Below, one piece after another: positions 55,203 through 64,000 of a stretch of DNA of 64,000 nucleotides. The notes under the pieces were generated by a model, which did no database searches, had not been told where the DNA came from, and was given only the letters and a program-made list of their open reading frames with translations. The DNA lies in contig NZ_CP029352.1 in assembly GCF_003130795.1 (NCBI RefSeq), forward strand, positions 1 to 64,000, read 5' to 3'. Every line of letters starts with the position of its first letter. The first letter of the stretch is position 1. The stretch is from Azospirillum thermophilum. Its GTDB lineage: Bacteria > Pseudomonadota > Alphaproteobacteria > Azospirillales > Azospirillaceae. The position numbers were made by a program, and so were the translations under genes.

Positions 55203-55963
55203 CAGCCCCCCTTCCGCCGGGCGGTCGCCGCGGTACGCGGCTCGTCGGCGAGGCGCAGGCTGAACAGCAGGCGGGTGGAGCCGGGCTCGCCGCGCTCGAT
55301 CCCCACGGTCACCGCCCCGGGCGGGGCGCCGTCCTCGACCAGGGCGCGGGCAAGGGCGCCGGCACGCGCCACCGGTCCGGGCGGCTGGCTCGGCTGGCCG
55401 GTCGGGCCGATCGCCAGCAGGGCGTCCAGCTCGATCCGCTCGCCCTGGCGGGACTCGCGGAGCGCCAGCACCACGCGGTCGATCAGCCCCTGACGGTCGG
55501 GTCGCAGGGTCGCGGTGCCCGGAACGAACAGGTCGTCGGCCGGCAGCCGCACTTCCAGCAGGCGGCCGGGCGACACCACCTCGACCTTGGCGACGGCGAC
55601 GGCGGTGGCGAACAGGGTGCCGACGCCGTCCAGCCGTTCCACCGCGAAGACGGTGCCGGCGCGCGAGGCCACCGGATCGCTGCCGTGGCGCAGCCGCGGA
55701 TCGACGGTGAAGGAGGGGAAGCTGCGCTCCAGCGAGGCGGCGACCGCCTTCACCTTCTGCACGGTCTGCACGGAATGGGCGTTGAGGACGATGAAGAAGA
55801 CCAGAAGCAGCAGGAACAGCGACAGCAGGAGCACGATGCTGCCGTTGTTCGGGTTGCCGGCGGCAACCGCCCCCCGGCCGGACGCGCCGCCCGGCAAGCC
55901 ACCGCCCGGTTTGGCGCCGGGAAGGCCGGCGCGGCCGGAAAGGGGGGAGCCGGCGGCGGCCAT
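55202..55963 (-). CDS. MotB-like single-helix protein with OmpA-like region (first copy)
   Basis: 253 residues. A Gly/Pro/Ala-rich cytoplasmic start of about 40 residues, one helix (IVLLLSLFLLLLVFFIVLNAHSV), then a long periplasmic part with FVPGTATLRPDRQGLIDRVVLALRE and a C-terminal beta segment. It lacks the proton-carrying Asp in the helix, so it is unlikely to be a working stator subunit. Four bases from cheZ. Confidence 0.75.
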   Translation of the reverse strand: MAAAGSPLSGRAGLPGAKPGGGLPGGASGRGAVAAGNPNNGSIVLLLSLFLLLLVFFIVLNAHSVQTVQKVKAVAASLERSFPSFTVDPRLRHGSDPVASRAGTVFAVERLDGVGTLFATAVAVAKVEVVSPGRLLEVRLPADDLFVPGTATLRPDRQGLIDRVVLALRESRQGERIELDALLAIGPTGQPSQPPGPVARAGALARALVEDGAPPGAVTVGIERGEPGSTRLLFSLRLADEPRTAATARRKGG

Positions 55964-55967
55964 GGCG

Positions 55968-56681
55968 TCAGTCGAAGCTCGCCAGCAGGCGGTCGATCTC
56001 GTCCTGGTCCATCGCGTTGCCCGGAAGCTGCGGCCCGTGGAGGAGCTGCTGGTCCGCCTCCTCCTCGCTCATCGGGGTGAAGGCCGGGGCCGGGGCCTCC
56101 GCCCCCTGCTCCGCCGCCAGCCGCGCGATGCGCGGGGCGTGGTTCTGCCGGACCTCGCTGCCGAAGGCGGCGACGATCATGTCCACCTTGGATTCGATGT
56201 ATTTCAGCGTGCGCACGACCTTGCTGATGCGCTGGCCGGTAATGTCCTGGAAGTTGCAGGCCTCGTAGATCTTGGTGACCTGGTCGTTCAGCAGGGCGGC
56301 GGTCTCGGGGTCGGACTTGCCGGCGGAGGCGCTGATCGCGTCGCAGGCGTCGAAGATCGCGAAGGTCGCCTTCTCCGTGGCGCCGATCACCGCGTCGAGC
56401 TCGTCGGTGGCGCTGCGGATATGCTCGTCCTTGATGTCCTCGGGCTGGATCGCGGCCAGCTCGCGCTTGGCGTTCTCGATGTACTTCGCGAGGTCGACCA
56501 CCTCCTTGTAGAGGCGCAGGTCGGTCGCGGAGATGTCCCCGTCCATGCTGCCGAGGATGGAGCGGACGATCTCCGTCACCTCCTCGCGCGACAGGGGCTG
56601 TGCGGCTTCGGCCAGGGCAGCATCCAGGCGCTGTCTCAAGAGCTTCTGCTCCATCACGGAAGACTGGGCGGAAATCGTCAT
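55968..56681 (-). CDS. cheZ: Chemotaxis phosphatase CheZ
   Basis: 237 residues. CheZ removes phosphate from CheY-P. The long helical hairpin carries the catalytic loop NFQDITGQRISKVV with the Gln at residue 145 and Gln150, and the C-terminus DQDEIDRLLASFD fits the CheY-binding tail. ATG at 56681 is chosen; longer forms to 56813 are not family-like. First gene of a four-gene minus-strand unit. Confidence 0.9.
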   Translation of the reverse strand: MTISAQSSVMEQKLLRQRLDAALAEAAQPLSREEVTEIVRSILGSMDGDISATDLRLYKEVVDLAKYIENAKRELAAIQPEDIKDEHIRSATDELDAVIGATEKATFAIFDACDAISASAGKSDPETAALLNDQVTKIYEACNFQDITGQRISKVVRTLKYIESKVDMIVAAFGSEVRQNHAPRIARLAAEQGAEAPAPAFTPMSEEEADQQLLHGPQLPGNAMDQDEIDRLLASFD

Positions 56682-57005
56682 TGGCGTGTCCAGCAGGGCT
56701 TTTCCAGTGAAGGGGCAGAACCGGGCGGGACAAGCCGACCAGGCGATACGGCCCCGACGACAGGACGGGGCGTCCGCCAAGACGCACGAAGATGTGCGCC
56801 AGGGCCTGTCCATGCCATTTTAACCTAATTTCGCTGGGTTAATAGCCCGTAAACGGGATCCGGCCTCGGCCGGCTTTCACGACACCCCGGGTGCCCCGAT
56901 CATGGCCCCGGGCTGCCTGGGTTGCGACACACCCGGTGCCTGGGTCGGCCCTGCCGCGCAGGGTCACGGCGGACTATTGCAGGATTGCAACAGTCCGATG
57001 CTGCC
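56682..57005. other. 324-base gap upstream of cheZ
   Basis: Contains an AT-rich island with the inverted repeat TTAACC/GGTTAA (56820-56842) and the CtrA-like site at 56839-56853; the rest is GC-rich with no convincing reading frame. The cheZ promoter should be here. Confidence 0.6.
56839..56853 (-). promoter_or_regulatory. Near-consensus CtrA-type site upstream of cheZ
   Basis: On the minus strand TTTA-CGGGCTA-TTAA differs from TTAA-N7-TTAA at one base. It lies 157 bases before the cheZ ATG, next to the inverted repeat TTAACC/GGTTAA. Confidence 0.4.
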
Positions 57006-57137
57006 TCACAGCAAGCCGATGGTCACCGGGCCGCCCAGGACGACGGCGAGCACGATCAGCAGCGTCACCGCCGCGAGCCTCTCCGCCGGCGACCAGCGCT
57101 GCCAATCCTTCTTGAAGCTCTTCAGTTCGTTGGTCAT
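57006..57137 (-). CDS. Small membrane protein, 43 aa
   Basis: Read directly from the minus strand: ATG at 57137, TGA at 57006-57008. The 43-residue product has a charged start (TNELKSFKKDWQRWSPAERL) and one membrane helix (AAVTLLIVLAVVLGGPVTIGLL). GGGGA precedes the ATG by about nine bases. Function unknown. It lies between divergently placed patatin and cheZ genes and is followed by the 324-base gap. Confidence 0.6.
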   Translation of the reverse strand: MTNELKSFKKDWQRWSPAERLAAVTLLIVLAVVLGGPVTIGLL

Positions 57138-57453
57138 GGCACGTCCCCGCCGGTCCTGACACTGAGTATGTGCGAAGCAATAAACGCCTTACCAGTTGAT
57201 GTGTGGTTAACGTACCGCACCGCAAAACTCTTCCCGACGGAGTGACACCAAAATGCCACATGACCTGCGCGATCGATCGGGGTAGAGGACCATGTCGGGC
57301 CGGGACGGCCGCGGCGCAAGCCGCCGGCGGGGGACCGGCGCCGGTGCGGGCGGCGTGCCCCGAATGGCACCTTCCGCCAAGCCCAGGCTACTCTTAGATA
57401 GAGAACGGGCGGATAGAGGACGGGCCCATTCGCGGAGACCGGAGGAAGCACGG
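57138..57453. other. 316-base gap upstream of the patatin gene
   Basis: Should hold promoters for the small membrane protein and patatin. A single GGTTAACG lies at 57206. An in-frame ATG at 57292 would extend the patatin by 54 low-complexity residues and is less likely. Nothing else seen. Confidence 0.5.
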
Positions 57454-58481
57454 GTGAGCGGCTTGAAGATCGGGCTTGCGCTCGGCAGCGGGGCGGCCCG
57501 CGGCTGGGCCCATATCGGCGTGCTGCGGGCGCTGGAGGAAATGGGCATCAAGCCGGAGATCATCTGCGGCACGTCCATCGGCGCCGCGGTCGGCGCCGCC
57601 TACCTGACGGACCAGCTCGACGAGCTGCAGGGCTGGGCGCAGAGCATGGGGCTGCTCGGGCTGCTCGGCATCATCGACCTGACCTTCCGCAAGGGCGGCC
57701 TCGTCTCCACCGAACGCGCCTTCGAGCGGTTCCGCAACGACCGCAGCAGCGTGCGGATCGAGGATCTGCCGCGCCCCTTCGCCACGGTGGCGACCGACCT
57801 GTCCACCGGCCGCGAGATCTGGCTGCGCGAGGGGCCGCTGCTGGAGGCCGTCCAGGCCTCCGCCGCCATGCCCGGCCTGTTCCCGGCGGTGCGGCTCGAC
57901 GGGCGCTGGCTGGTCGACGGGGCGATGGTCAACCCGGTGCCGGTCTCGCTCTGCCGGGCGCTCGGCGCCGACGTGGTGGTGGCGGTCAACCTGAACAGCG
58001 AACTGGCGCCGCTCGCCCGGCCCGGCAAGGCGAGCCGCGCCGAGATGGCCGCGAAGGAGGCGGCCGCCAAGGCCGCGGCAGCGAAGGAGGCGGAGAAGGA
58101 GGCCGCCCTGGACGAGGTGGCGGTGCCGGCCGCCGCCGCGGGCGATGCCACCTCCCCCGCCCTGTCGCAGCTCACCGGGCAGATTTCCTCCTGGCTCGGC
58201 CGCCGGCCCAGCCGCCGCACCCGCTTCCTCGCCGACCAGCTCGACCATGCCTGCGAGCCGGTGCCCAACGTGCTGGAGGTGATGGCGGGCTCGATCGACA
58301 TCATGCAGGACCGCATCACCCGCTCCCGCCTCGCCGGCGAACCGCCGGACGTGCTGATCGCCCCCGGCTCGGCCATGTCGGCATCCTGGAGTTCGACCGG
58401 GCGGAGGAGGTGGTGGAGATCGGCTATGCCGCCGCCTCGATGCTGCGCCCGGCGATCGACCTGGCGTTGCGCCGGCTGTAG
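57454..58481 (+). CDS. Patatin-like phospholipase (RssA/NTE type), frameshifted near the 3' end
   Basis: About 342 residues. Starts SGLKIGLALGSGAARGWAHIGVL with the oxyanion glycines, then the nucleophile Ser41 in GTSIGAA and the Asp of the dyad in WLVDGAMVNPVPV near residue 152. A charged, Ala/Lys/Glu-rich helical insertion (about 200-240) separates two halves. GTG at 57454 follows GGAGG. The frame breaks in the C run 58361-58365; one extra C restores RLGHVGILEFDRAEEVV through the TAG at 58479-58481. Lipid hydrolase, substrate unknown. Confidence 0.88.
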
Positions 58482-58585
58482 GGCCGGTCGAAAAGCCGGG
58501 CGGGCCGGGAAACCAACGGGACCTCGGCCGGTTGTAGGAGGCAGCGCCGATCACGGCCGACCGACAACCGGAAGGGGACCCGCCC

Positions 58586-58759
58586 ATGACCAAGCAGCCG
58601 CACACCGAAGAGACGGTCAAGCACACCGACGACCAGCAGAACACCGGCAACCACAAGAAGCCGGACGCGCCTGACGCCAAGGGCGCCGACCGCTTCGGCG
58701 GCACCCGCGCCGGGGCCGGGAACGTGGAAGGCGGCTCCGGCGGCTCCCGCAAGGGCTGA
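58586..58759 (+). CDS. Small hydrophilic protein, 57 aa
   Basis: Read directly: ATG 58586 to TGA 58757-58759, with GGAAGGGGA upstream. The product is very polar, rich in Lys, Asp, Thr, Asn, Gly and Gln (KQPHTEETVKHTDDQQNTGN at the start, GAGNVEGGSGGSRKG at the end), probably disordered. Not recognised; small stress or desiccation-related proteins look like this but that is a guess. Confidence 0.55.
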   Translation: MTKQPHTEETVKHTDDQQNTGNHKKPDAPDAKGADRFGGTRAGAGNVEGGSGGSRKG

Positions 58760-58873
58760 CGCCCTCCGGCCGGGCGGGGGCTTGCCTGCGGCGGGGCTGC
58801 CATGCGACACCGGAGCATCGGATCCGAACGCCACCGCCCGCGACGCGGAGGCAGCCACAAGGAATGACGCGCC

Positions 58874-59125
58874 GTGGCGCACGCGATGTTCAAACGCTTC
58901 CGCATCCATTTCACCCGCCCCCTGCCCGGCCTGCGCCCCGGCCGGCCGGAACGCGACGCGATGGTCGAGCGCGTGAAGCGCTTCGCCGGCGAGAACGGCA
59001 TGGCGGGCGACCTGCACGCCATCGCCCCCAATGCCGGCTTCGGCATCCTGGAAATCCTCTGCACCGAGAAGCTCGCCCGCCGCCTCTCCGACCTGCCGGA
59101 GGTCGAGACGGTGATGGAGGGGTGA
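58874..59125 (+). CDS. Small protein of unknown function, 83 aa
   Basis: Not recognised. Begins with GTG 58874 (or ATG 58886). Basic start (FKRFRIHFTRPLPGL), then a compact alpha/beta-looking part VERVKRFAGENGMAGDLHAI and FGILEILCTEKLARRLSDL. No signal peptide. Stands between two other small genes on the same strand. Confidence 0.6.
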   Translation: MAHAMFKRFRIHFTRPLPGLRPGRPERDAMVERVKRFAGENGMAGDLHAIAPNAGFGILEILCTEKLARRLSDLPEVETVMEG

Positions 59126-59366
59126 GGGGGAGGCCCGCTGGGCCATCCCCCACCGGCACCGCCGCCCTCCCCCGTCAGGCGACTTGACGGCACCCCCGCA
59201 CGCGGCACCCTTGCCAGACGGGGCGGGCGGTCCCATTTGCGGCCCCTGACCGCGTTTACCATATGTGGACGGACGGATAGCCGGCGGGACAGGTCGCCCG
59301 CTGCGCTGTTTTGCAATGGTAACGCGCTTCCGGCCGACAGACGTGCCCAGCCCGAGGACCGCCGCC

Positions 59367-59675
59367 ATGGACGAAACCCTTCTTGCCGAATTGCTGGAGC
59401 CGGTGCTCGGCGCCGCGGACCAGGAGGATGAGGATCTGTCGGAGGCGGTGAACCTCTCGGCGGAGGCGCTGGCGGCTCTCGGCGCCGTGGTGCTCGACCC
59501 CGACGGCCAGCCCGCCCGGGGGGTGAGCGACGAGCGGGCCATCGTCGCGGCGCTGAACACCCACGCCCACAACCTGATGCAGGCCGGCCGGCTGGACGAC
59601 GTGGTGGAAGCCCTGCAGGTGGCGGAACGGATCGGCAAGCTCGCCCGGCTGCCCCACCACCCCCGGACCGTGTAG
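59367..59675 (+). CDS. Hypothetical protein, 102 aa
   Basis: Not recognised. Acidic, helical: DETLLAELLEPVLGAADQEDEDLSEAV at the start, then ALNTHAHNLMQAGRLDDVVEALQVAERIG, which resembles one TPR-like helix pair. ATG 59367 is preferred with CGAGGA about ten bases upstream; ATG 59316 and 59265 are possible. Ends 116 bases before the Mak-TreZ-MalQ gene. Confidence 0.6.
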   Translation: MDETLLAELLEPVLGAADQEDEDLSEAVNLSAEALAALGAVVLDPDGQPARGVSDERAIVAALNTHAHNLMQAGRLDDVVEALQVAERIGKLARLPHHPRTV

Positions 59676-59747
59676 GAGTCCACCGGCCATACCACCTGTC
59701 TTTCGGCGATAGTCTTTTTGCCCGTGCGGGAGGAACCGTCACCTGAA

Positions 59748-59791
59748 GTGTTGAGCGAGGGCCGTACAAGCGCTCAACACGGAGACGTCTC
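59748..59791. promoter_or_regulatory. Palindromes directly before the Mak-TreZ-MalQ start codon
   Basis: GTGTTGAGCG (59748-59757) and CGCTCAACAC (59771-59780) are perfect 10-base inverted arms with a 13-base spacer. Right after them comes the 10-base palindrome GAGACGTCTC (59782-59791), which includes the GGAGA ribosome-binding sequence and touches the TTG start. Operator or leader hairpin that hides the start. Confidence 0.55.
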
Positions 59792-62700
59792 TTGCCGACC
59801 GCGCCCAAACCGAACGCTTTCCCCGGCCCGCTGGAAGGGGAGGCGCTGTCCCTCCTCCAGGACACGCTGCTCCCCGATTTCCTGCTGACGCGCCGCTGGT
59901 ATGCGGCGAAGGATGCGGGACGGCCGGTGGTGCGCGTGGTCGATGCGCTGCCCCTGCCGCTTCCGGGCGGGTCGGCACAGCTCTGCCTCCTGCGGGTGGA
60001 GCCGCCGGGGCGCGACCCCCAGCTCTACCAGCTTCCCCTGATCCTCGACCGCGGCGGCAGCGGCGGCGATCCCGCCACGCTGGTCGCCGCGGCCGACGCC
60101 CTGCCCTGGGCCGGGGACCTGCGCGACGGCTATGGCGAGGATGCGGTGATCCGCGCCTTCCTGGAGGCGATCCGCAGCGGGGCCGCCCCCTCCGCCGGGC
60201 TGAGCGGCCAGCGCACCGGCGCCTGCGAGGCGGTGCTCGACCGCATCGGGCCGGAGGCGCCGCTGCGGCGGTCGAGCGCCGAGCAGTCCAACACCTCCAT
60301 CCGCGTCGGCGACGCCGCCATCCTGAAGGGCATCCGCAAGCTCGAACCCGGCATGCATCCGGAGCTGGAGATGTCGCGCTTCCTGACCGAGGTCGCGAAG
60401 TTCCCCAACACCCCGCCGCTGCTCGGCTGGGTCGAGCGCACCAGCAGCTCGGGCAACACCACGCTGTGCGTGCTGCAGGGGCTCGTCCAGGGGGCGGAGG
60501 ACGGCTGGAGCCGGGTGACCGGACGGCTGAGCCGGCGGGTCACCCGCTTCGACGATTCCGACGCGGCGCAGGACCAGCAGGCGACCGCCCTGCTCCGCCT
60601 GCTCGGGCGACGCACGGCCGAACTGCACCGGGCGCTCGCCACTCCCGGCGACGATCCCGCCTTCACGCCGGAGCCGGCGACCCGCGAGACGGTCTCCGCC
60701 TGGGCCGACGGCGTGCGGCGGCTCGCCCGCCGGGTGATGGAGCAGCTCCGCCAGTCGATCCCGCGGCTCGACGGGGCGACCGCCGCCTATGCCCGCTCGC
60801 TCGCCGACGCCGAGGGGACGGTGATGGCGCAGATCGACGCGCTGACCCCGGCACGGGCCGCGCTGGCCGCCATGCGGCTGCACGGCGACTACCACCTGGG
60901 GCAGGTGCTGGTCGCCGGCGACGACGTGCAGATCGTCGATTTCGAGGGCGAGCCGATGCGCCCGCTGGCCGAACGGCGAGCCAAGCACTGCATCCTGCGC
61001 GACGTGGCCGGCATGCTGCGCTCCATCGCCTATGCCGCGGCCACCGCCCGCGCCGCCCTGCCGGACGACCTCGACGAGCCGTCCCGCGCCTCCCGCGAGT
61101 CCTGGATCGCCTGGTGGGAGGGGGCGGCGACCAACGCCTTCGTCGACGGCTACCGCGAGGCCATCGGCGACTGTCCCGGCTATCCGCGGGACGGCGAGAC
61201 GGCGAGCTGCCTGCTCAAGCTGTTCCTGCTGGAGAAGGCCTTCTACGAGATCGGCTACGAGCTGGCCAACCGGCCGGACTGGGTGGCGATCCCGCTGGCC
61301 GGCGTGCTGGGCATCCTGGGAGCCGACGCCGGACCGGACGTCGCCGACCATGTCGCCGTGCGGTCCGCCGGGACGCGCAGCCACTCGATGCCCTATGGCG
61401 CGCAGGTGCTGCCGGACGGCTCGGTCCGCTTCGCGCTGTGGGCGCCGACGGTCGACCATGTGTCGCTCTGGCTGGAGGAGACGCACGCGCTGCTGCCGAT
61501 GATGCGGCGCAGCGACGGCTGGTTCGAGTGGACGACCTCCCAGGCCCATGCCGGCACCCGCTACAGCTTCGAGTTGCCCGACGGGCTGCGCGTCCCCGAC
61601 CCGGCCTCGCGCTACCAGCCGCAGGACGTGCATGGCCCGTCGGAGGTGATCGACCCCACACTCTACCGCTGGGGCGACACCGCCTGGACCGGCCGGCCCT
61701 GGCACGAGACCGTGCTTTACGAGCTGCATGTCGGCACCTTCACCCCGAAGGCACCTTCCGCGCGGCCATCGAACGGCTGGACGATCTGGTGGAGCTCGGC
61801 GTCACCGCGATCGAGCTGATGCCGGTGGCCGATTTCCCCGGCGAGCGGAACTGGGGCTATGACGGCGTGCTGCCCTTCGCCCCGGACTCCCGCTACGGCC
61901 GGCCGGAGGACATGAAGGCCCTGGTCGACGCCGCCCACGAGCGGGGGCTGATGGTCTTCCTCGACGTCGTCTACAACCATTTCGGGCCGGACGGGAACTA
62001 CCTGCACGCCTACGCCGACGCCTTCTTCACCGACCGGCACAAGACCCCCTGGGGGGCCGCCATCAATGTGGACGGCCCGCGCAACGCGGCGGTGCGCAAC
62101 TTCTTCATCCACAATTCGCTCTACTGGCTGGAGGAGTTCCATCTGGACGGGCTGCGCTTCGACGCCGTCCACGCCATCCTCGACGACGGACCGAAGCACT
62201 TCCTGGAGGAGCTGGCCGAGCGGGTGCACGACCGCTTCCAGGGCCGCCGCCACGTCCATCTCGTGCTGGAGAACGACGCCAACCAGGCGCGCTTCCTCGC
62301 CCGCCACGCCGAGGGCGATCCGCACTGGCACACCGCCCAGTGGAACGACGACCTGCACCACGCGCTGCACAGCTTCGCGAGCGGCGAGGCCGGCGGCTAC
62401 TACAGCGACTATGCCGACGACCCGACGAAGCTCGCCCGCGCGCTGGCCGAGGGCTTCGCCTTCCAGGGCCACCCCTCCGCCTATCGCGACGGCGAGGCGC
62501 GCGGCGAGCCGTCCGCCCACCTGCCGCCGACGGCCTTCGTCGGCTTCCTGCAGAACCACGACCAGATCGGCAACCGCGCCTTCGGCGACCGCATCACCGC
62601 CATCGCCAAGCCGGAGGCGGTGCGCGCCGCCGCCTGCCTCTATCTGCTCGGCCCGCAGGTCCCCATGCTGTTCATGGGCGAGGAATGGGGCAGCGCCCGG

Positions 62701-64000
62701 CCCTTCCCCTTCTTCTGCGACTTCGGCGAGGAGCTGGCCGAGGCGGTCCGCCAGGGCCGGCGGGAGGAGTTCGCCAAGTTCCCCGAGTTCCAGGATCCGG
62801 AGGCGCGCAAGCGCATCCCCGACCCGACCGCGCCGGACACCTTCCAATCCGCCATCCTCGACTGGGAGAACCGCGACAAGGCCCCGCATGCCCGGTGGCT
62901 CGACTGGTACCGCCGGATGCTGGCCCTGCGCCGGAGCGAGATCGTGCCGCGGCTGGCCGGCGCGCCGGGCGGCACCGCCCGCTTCGAGGTGGTGGGGAAC
63001 GGCGGGATCCGCATCTGCTGGCGGCTCGGCGACGGCAGCCGGCTGCATCTGATCGCCAACCTGTCGGATACGCCGGTCCCCGGCCTGACCGAACCGTCGG
63101 GCCGCATCCTGTGGACCGAGGGCGGCGGGGTGCGCGACGGCGTGCTCGACCGCTGGTCGGTGGTCTGGTCGCTGGAGGACACCTCGGCGCTCGACCGGCT
63201 CGGCGAGCGGATGGGCATCGAGACGGAGTTCCGCAACGCCGCCGGCGAGACCGTCCGGGCCAGCGAGGAGACGATCCGCGCGCTGCTGTCCGCCATGGGG
63301 GTGGACGCCCCGGACGAGCAGGCGGCCGGCCGCCATCTGGAGGCGATGGAGCGGGCGGAGCTGTCCCGCGTCCTGCCGCCGGTCGTGGTCCAGCGCGTCG
63401 ACCAGTCGCCCTTCGCCGTCCCGGTGACGCTGCCCCAGGGCGCCGGCGCGCTGCGCTGGACCCTGACGCAGGAGGACGGCACGGTGCGGCAGGGCGACGT
63501 GCCGTTCGCCGACCTGCCGCTGATCCGCACCGCCGCCCTCGACGGCCACCCGGTGGAACTGCGCCGTCTGCCGCTGGGCGAGGCGCCGCCCGCCGGCTAT
63601 CACCGGCTGTCGGTCGAAGCCGGCGGACGGCAGGCCGCGACGACGCTGGTCGCCACGCCCGAGCGCTGCCACCTGCCGGCGCCGATCGCGCTCGGCGAGC
63701 GGCTGTGGGGCCTGTCGGTCCAGCTCTACACCCTGCGCAGCGCCGGCGACTGGGGGATCGGCGACTTCGGCGACCTGATGCGGCTGACCGACATCGCGGC
63801 GGCGCGCGGGGCGGCGGTGATCGGGCTGAACCCGATGCATGCGCTGTTCCTCGACAACCCGGCGCATGTCAGCCCCTATTCGCCGGCGAGCCGCCTGTTC
63901 CTCAACCCGCTCTACATCGACGTCACCGCCCTGCCGGAGCTGATGGCGTGCGAGCCCGCCCGCGCCCGCATCGCGTCGGAGGCGTTCACCCGCGCGCTGG
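59792..64000 (+). CDS. Fused maltokinase-TreZ-MalQ enzyme (5' part; continues beyond window; one frameshift)
   Basis: More than 1400 residues. Residues 1-520: maltokinase (Mak/Pep2) with LTRRWYAAKD, SAEQSNTSIRVGDAAILK and the kinase core MRLHGDYHLGQVLVAGDD, IVDFEGEPMRPLAERR; makes maltose 1-phosphate. Then a GH13 TreZ (malto-oligosyltrehalose trehalohydrolase) domain: GYDGVLPFAPDSRYG, nucleophile Asp in GLRFDAVHAI, acid in LENDANQARF, FLQNHDQIGNRAFGDR. From about 63175 a GH77 MalQ (4-alpha-glucanotransferase) domain begins: RLWGLSVQLYTLRSAGDWGIGDFGDL. The frame breaks in the C run 61743-61746 (one extra C repairs it); no stop lies between TreZ and MalQ. TTG start at 59792. Confidence 0.85.

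Noticed and set aside
57292..57453. 54-residue N-terminal extension of the patatin
   Set aside because: Low complexity with no family match, while GTG 57454 has a GGAGG site and starts right at the conserved domain.
58481..58674. C-terminal continuation of the patatin frame past 58481
   Set aside because: It follows the frameshift; the repaired frame ends at 58481 with conserved residues.
61717..63867. 716-residue open frame opposite TreZ/MalQ
   Set aside because: Antisense to conserved GH13 and GH77 motifs on the plus strand.

Overview
The window is a GC-rich bacterial chromosome segment, densely packed and mostly co-oriented in operons. A 12-gene nuo operon, CckA, an alphaproteobacterial-type LexA box at recA, the flgB-flgC-fliE-fliQ-fliR-flhB-cckA order and Bpt all point to an alphaproteobacterium. 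Codon use and protein sequences look most like Azospirillum or a close Rhodospirillales relative; that placement is my inference from recognised protein families, not from a search.

Layout. (1) 1-11.5 kb: minus-strand respiratory complex I operon nuoA to nuoL (nuoL runs off the left edge), with tRNA-Asp upstream. (2) 12-19.3 kb: small secreted or unknown proteins, a DsbA-family oxidoreductase, ArfB, a hairpin-rich intergenic element, KsgA, an alpha/beta hydrolase, a Sel1-plus-lytic-transglycosylase protein and a membrane protein. (3) 19.4-28.5 kb: penicillin-acylase-family hydrolase coupled to threonine ammonia-lyase, a flavin reductase, a solitary motB, an ATP-grasp/alpha-E pair and the aminoacyl-tRNA-protein transferase Bpt. 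(4) 28.6-32 kb: a TRAP transporter (dctQ, dctM, and a convergent dctP). (5) 32.4-39.8 kb: parC, recO, a PAS-GGDEF-EAL signalling protein, a cysteine-cluster protein and recA. (6) 40-48.7 kb: cckA with two back-to-back flagellar export/basal-body operons around a periplasmic copper chaperone gene. (7) 49-56.7 kb: kup, then a four-gene set cheZ, two MotB-like proteins and a very large periplasmic AMIN-like/TPR protein. (8) 57-64 kb: small proteins, a patatin, and the start of a very large fused maltokinase-TreZ-MalQ enzyme cut by the right edge.

How it hangs together. Motility and cell-cycle control dominate: CckA heads the phosphorelay that activates CtrA in alphaproteobacteria, and sequences matching or nearly matching the CtrA box (TTAA-N7-TTAA) lie upstream of motB, both flagellar operons, cheZ and the PAS-GGDEF-EAL gene. 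The two divergent flagellar operons share an almost identical 15-base site.

Quality caveat. Five genes (ksgA, penicillin acylase, kup, patatin, maltokinase-TreZ) each carry one frameshift inside a run of G or C, and each is repaired by adding exactly one base to that run. This looks like homopolymer under-calling rather than five real pseudogenes.

Most interesting candidates: the Mak-TreZ-MalQ fusion with palindromes directly before its start codon; the cheZ/MotB-like/AMIN-TPR set without motA; the palindrome mosaic between arfB and ksgA; the shared flagellar operator; and the ATP-grasp/alpha-E/Bpt grouping.
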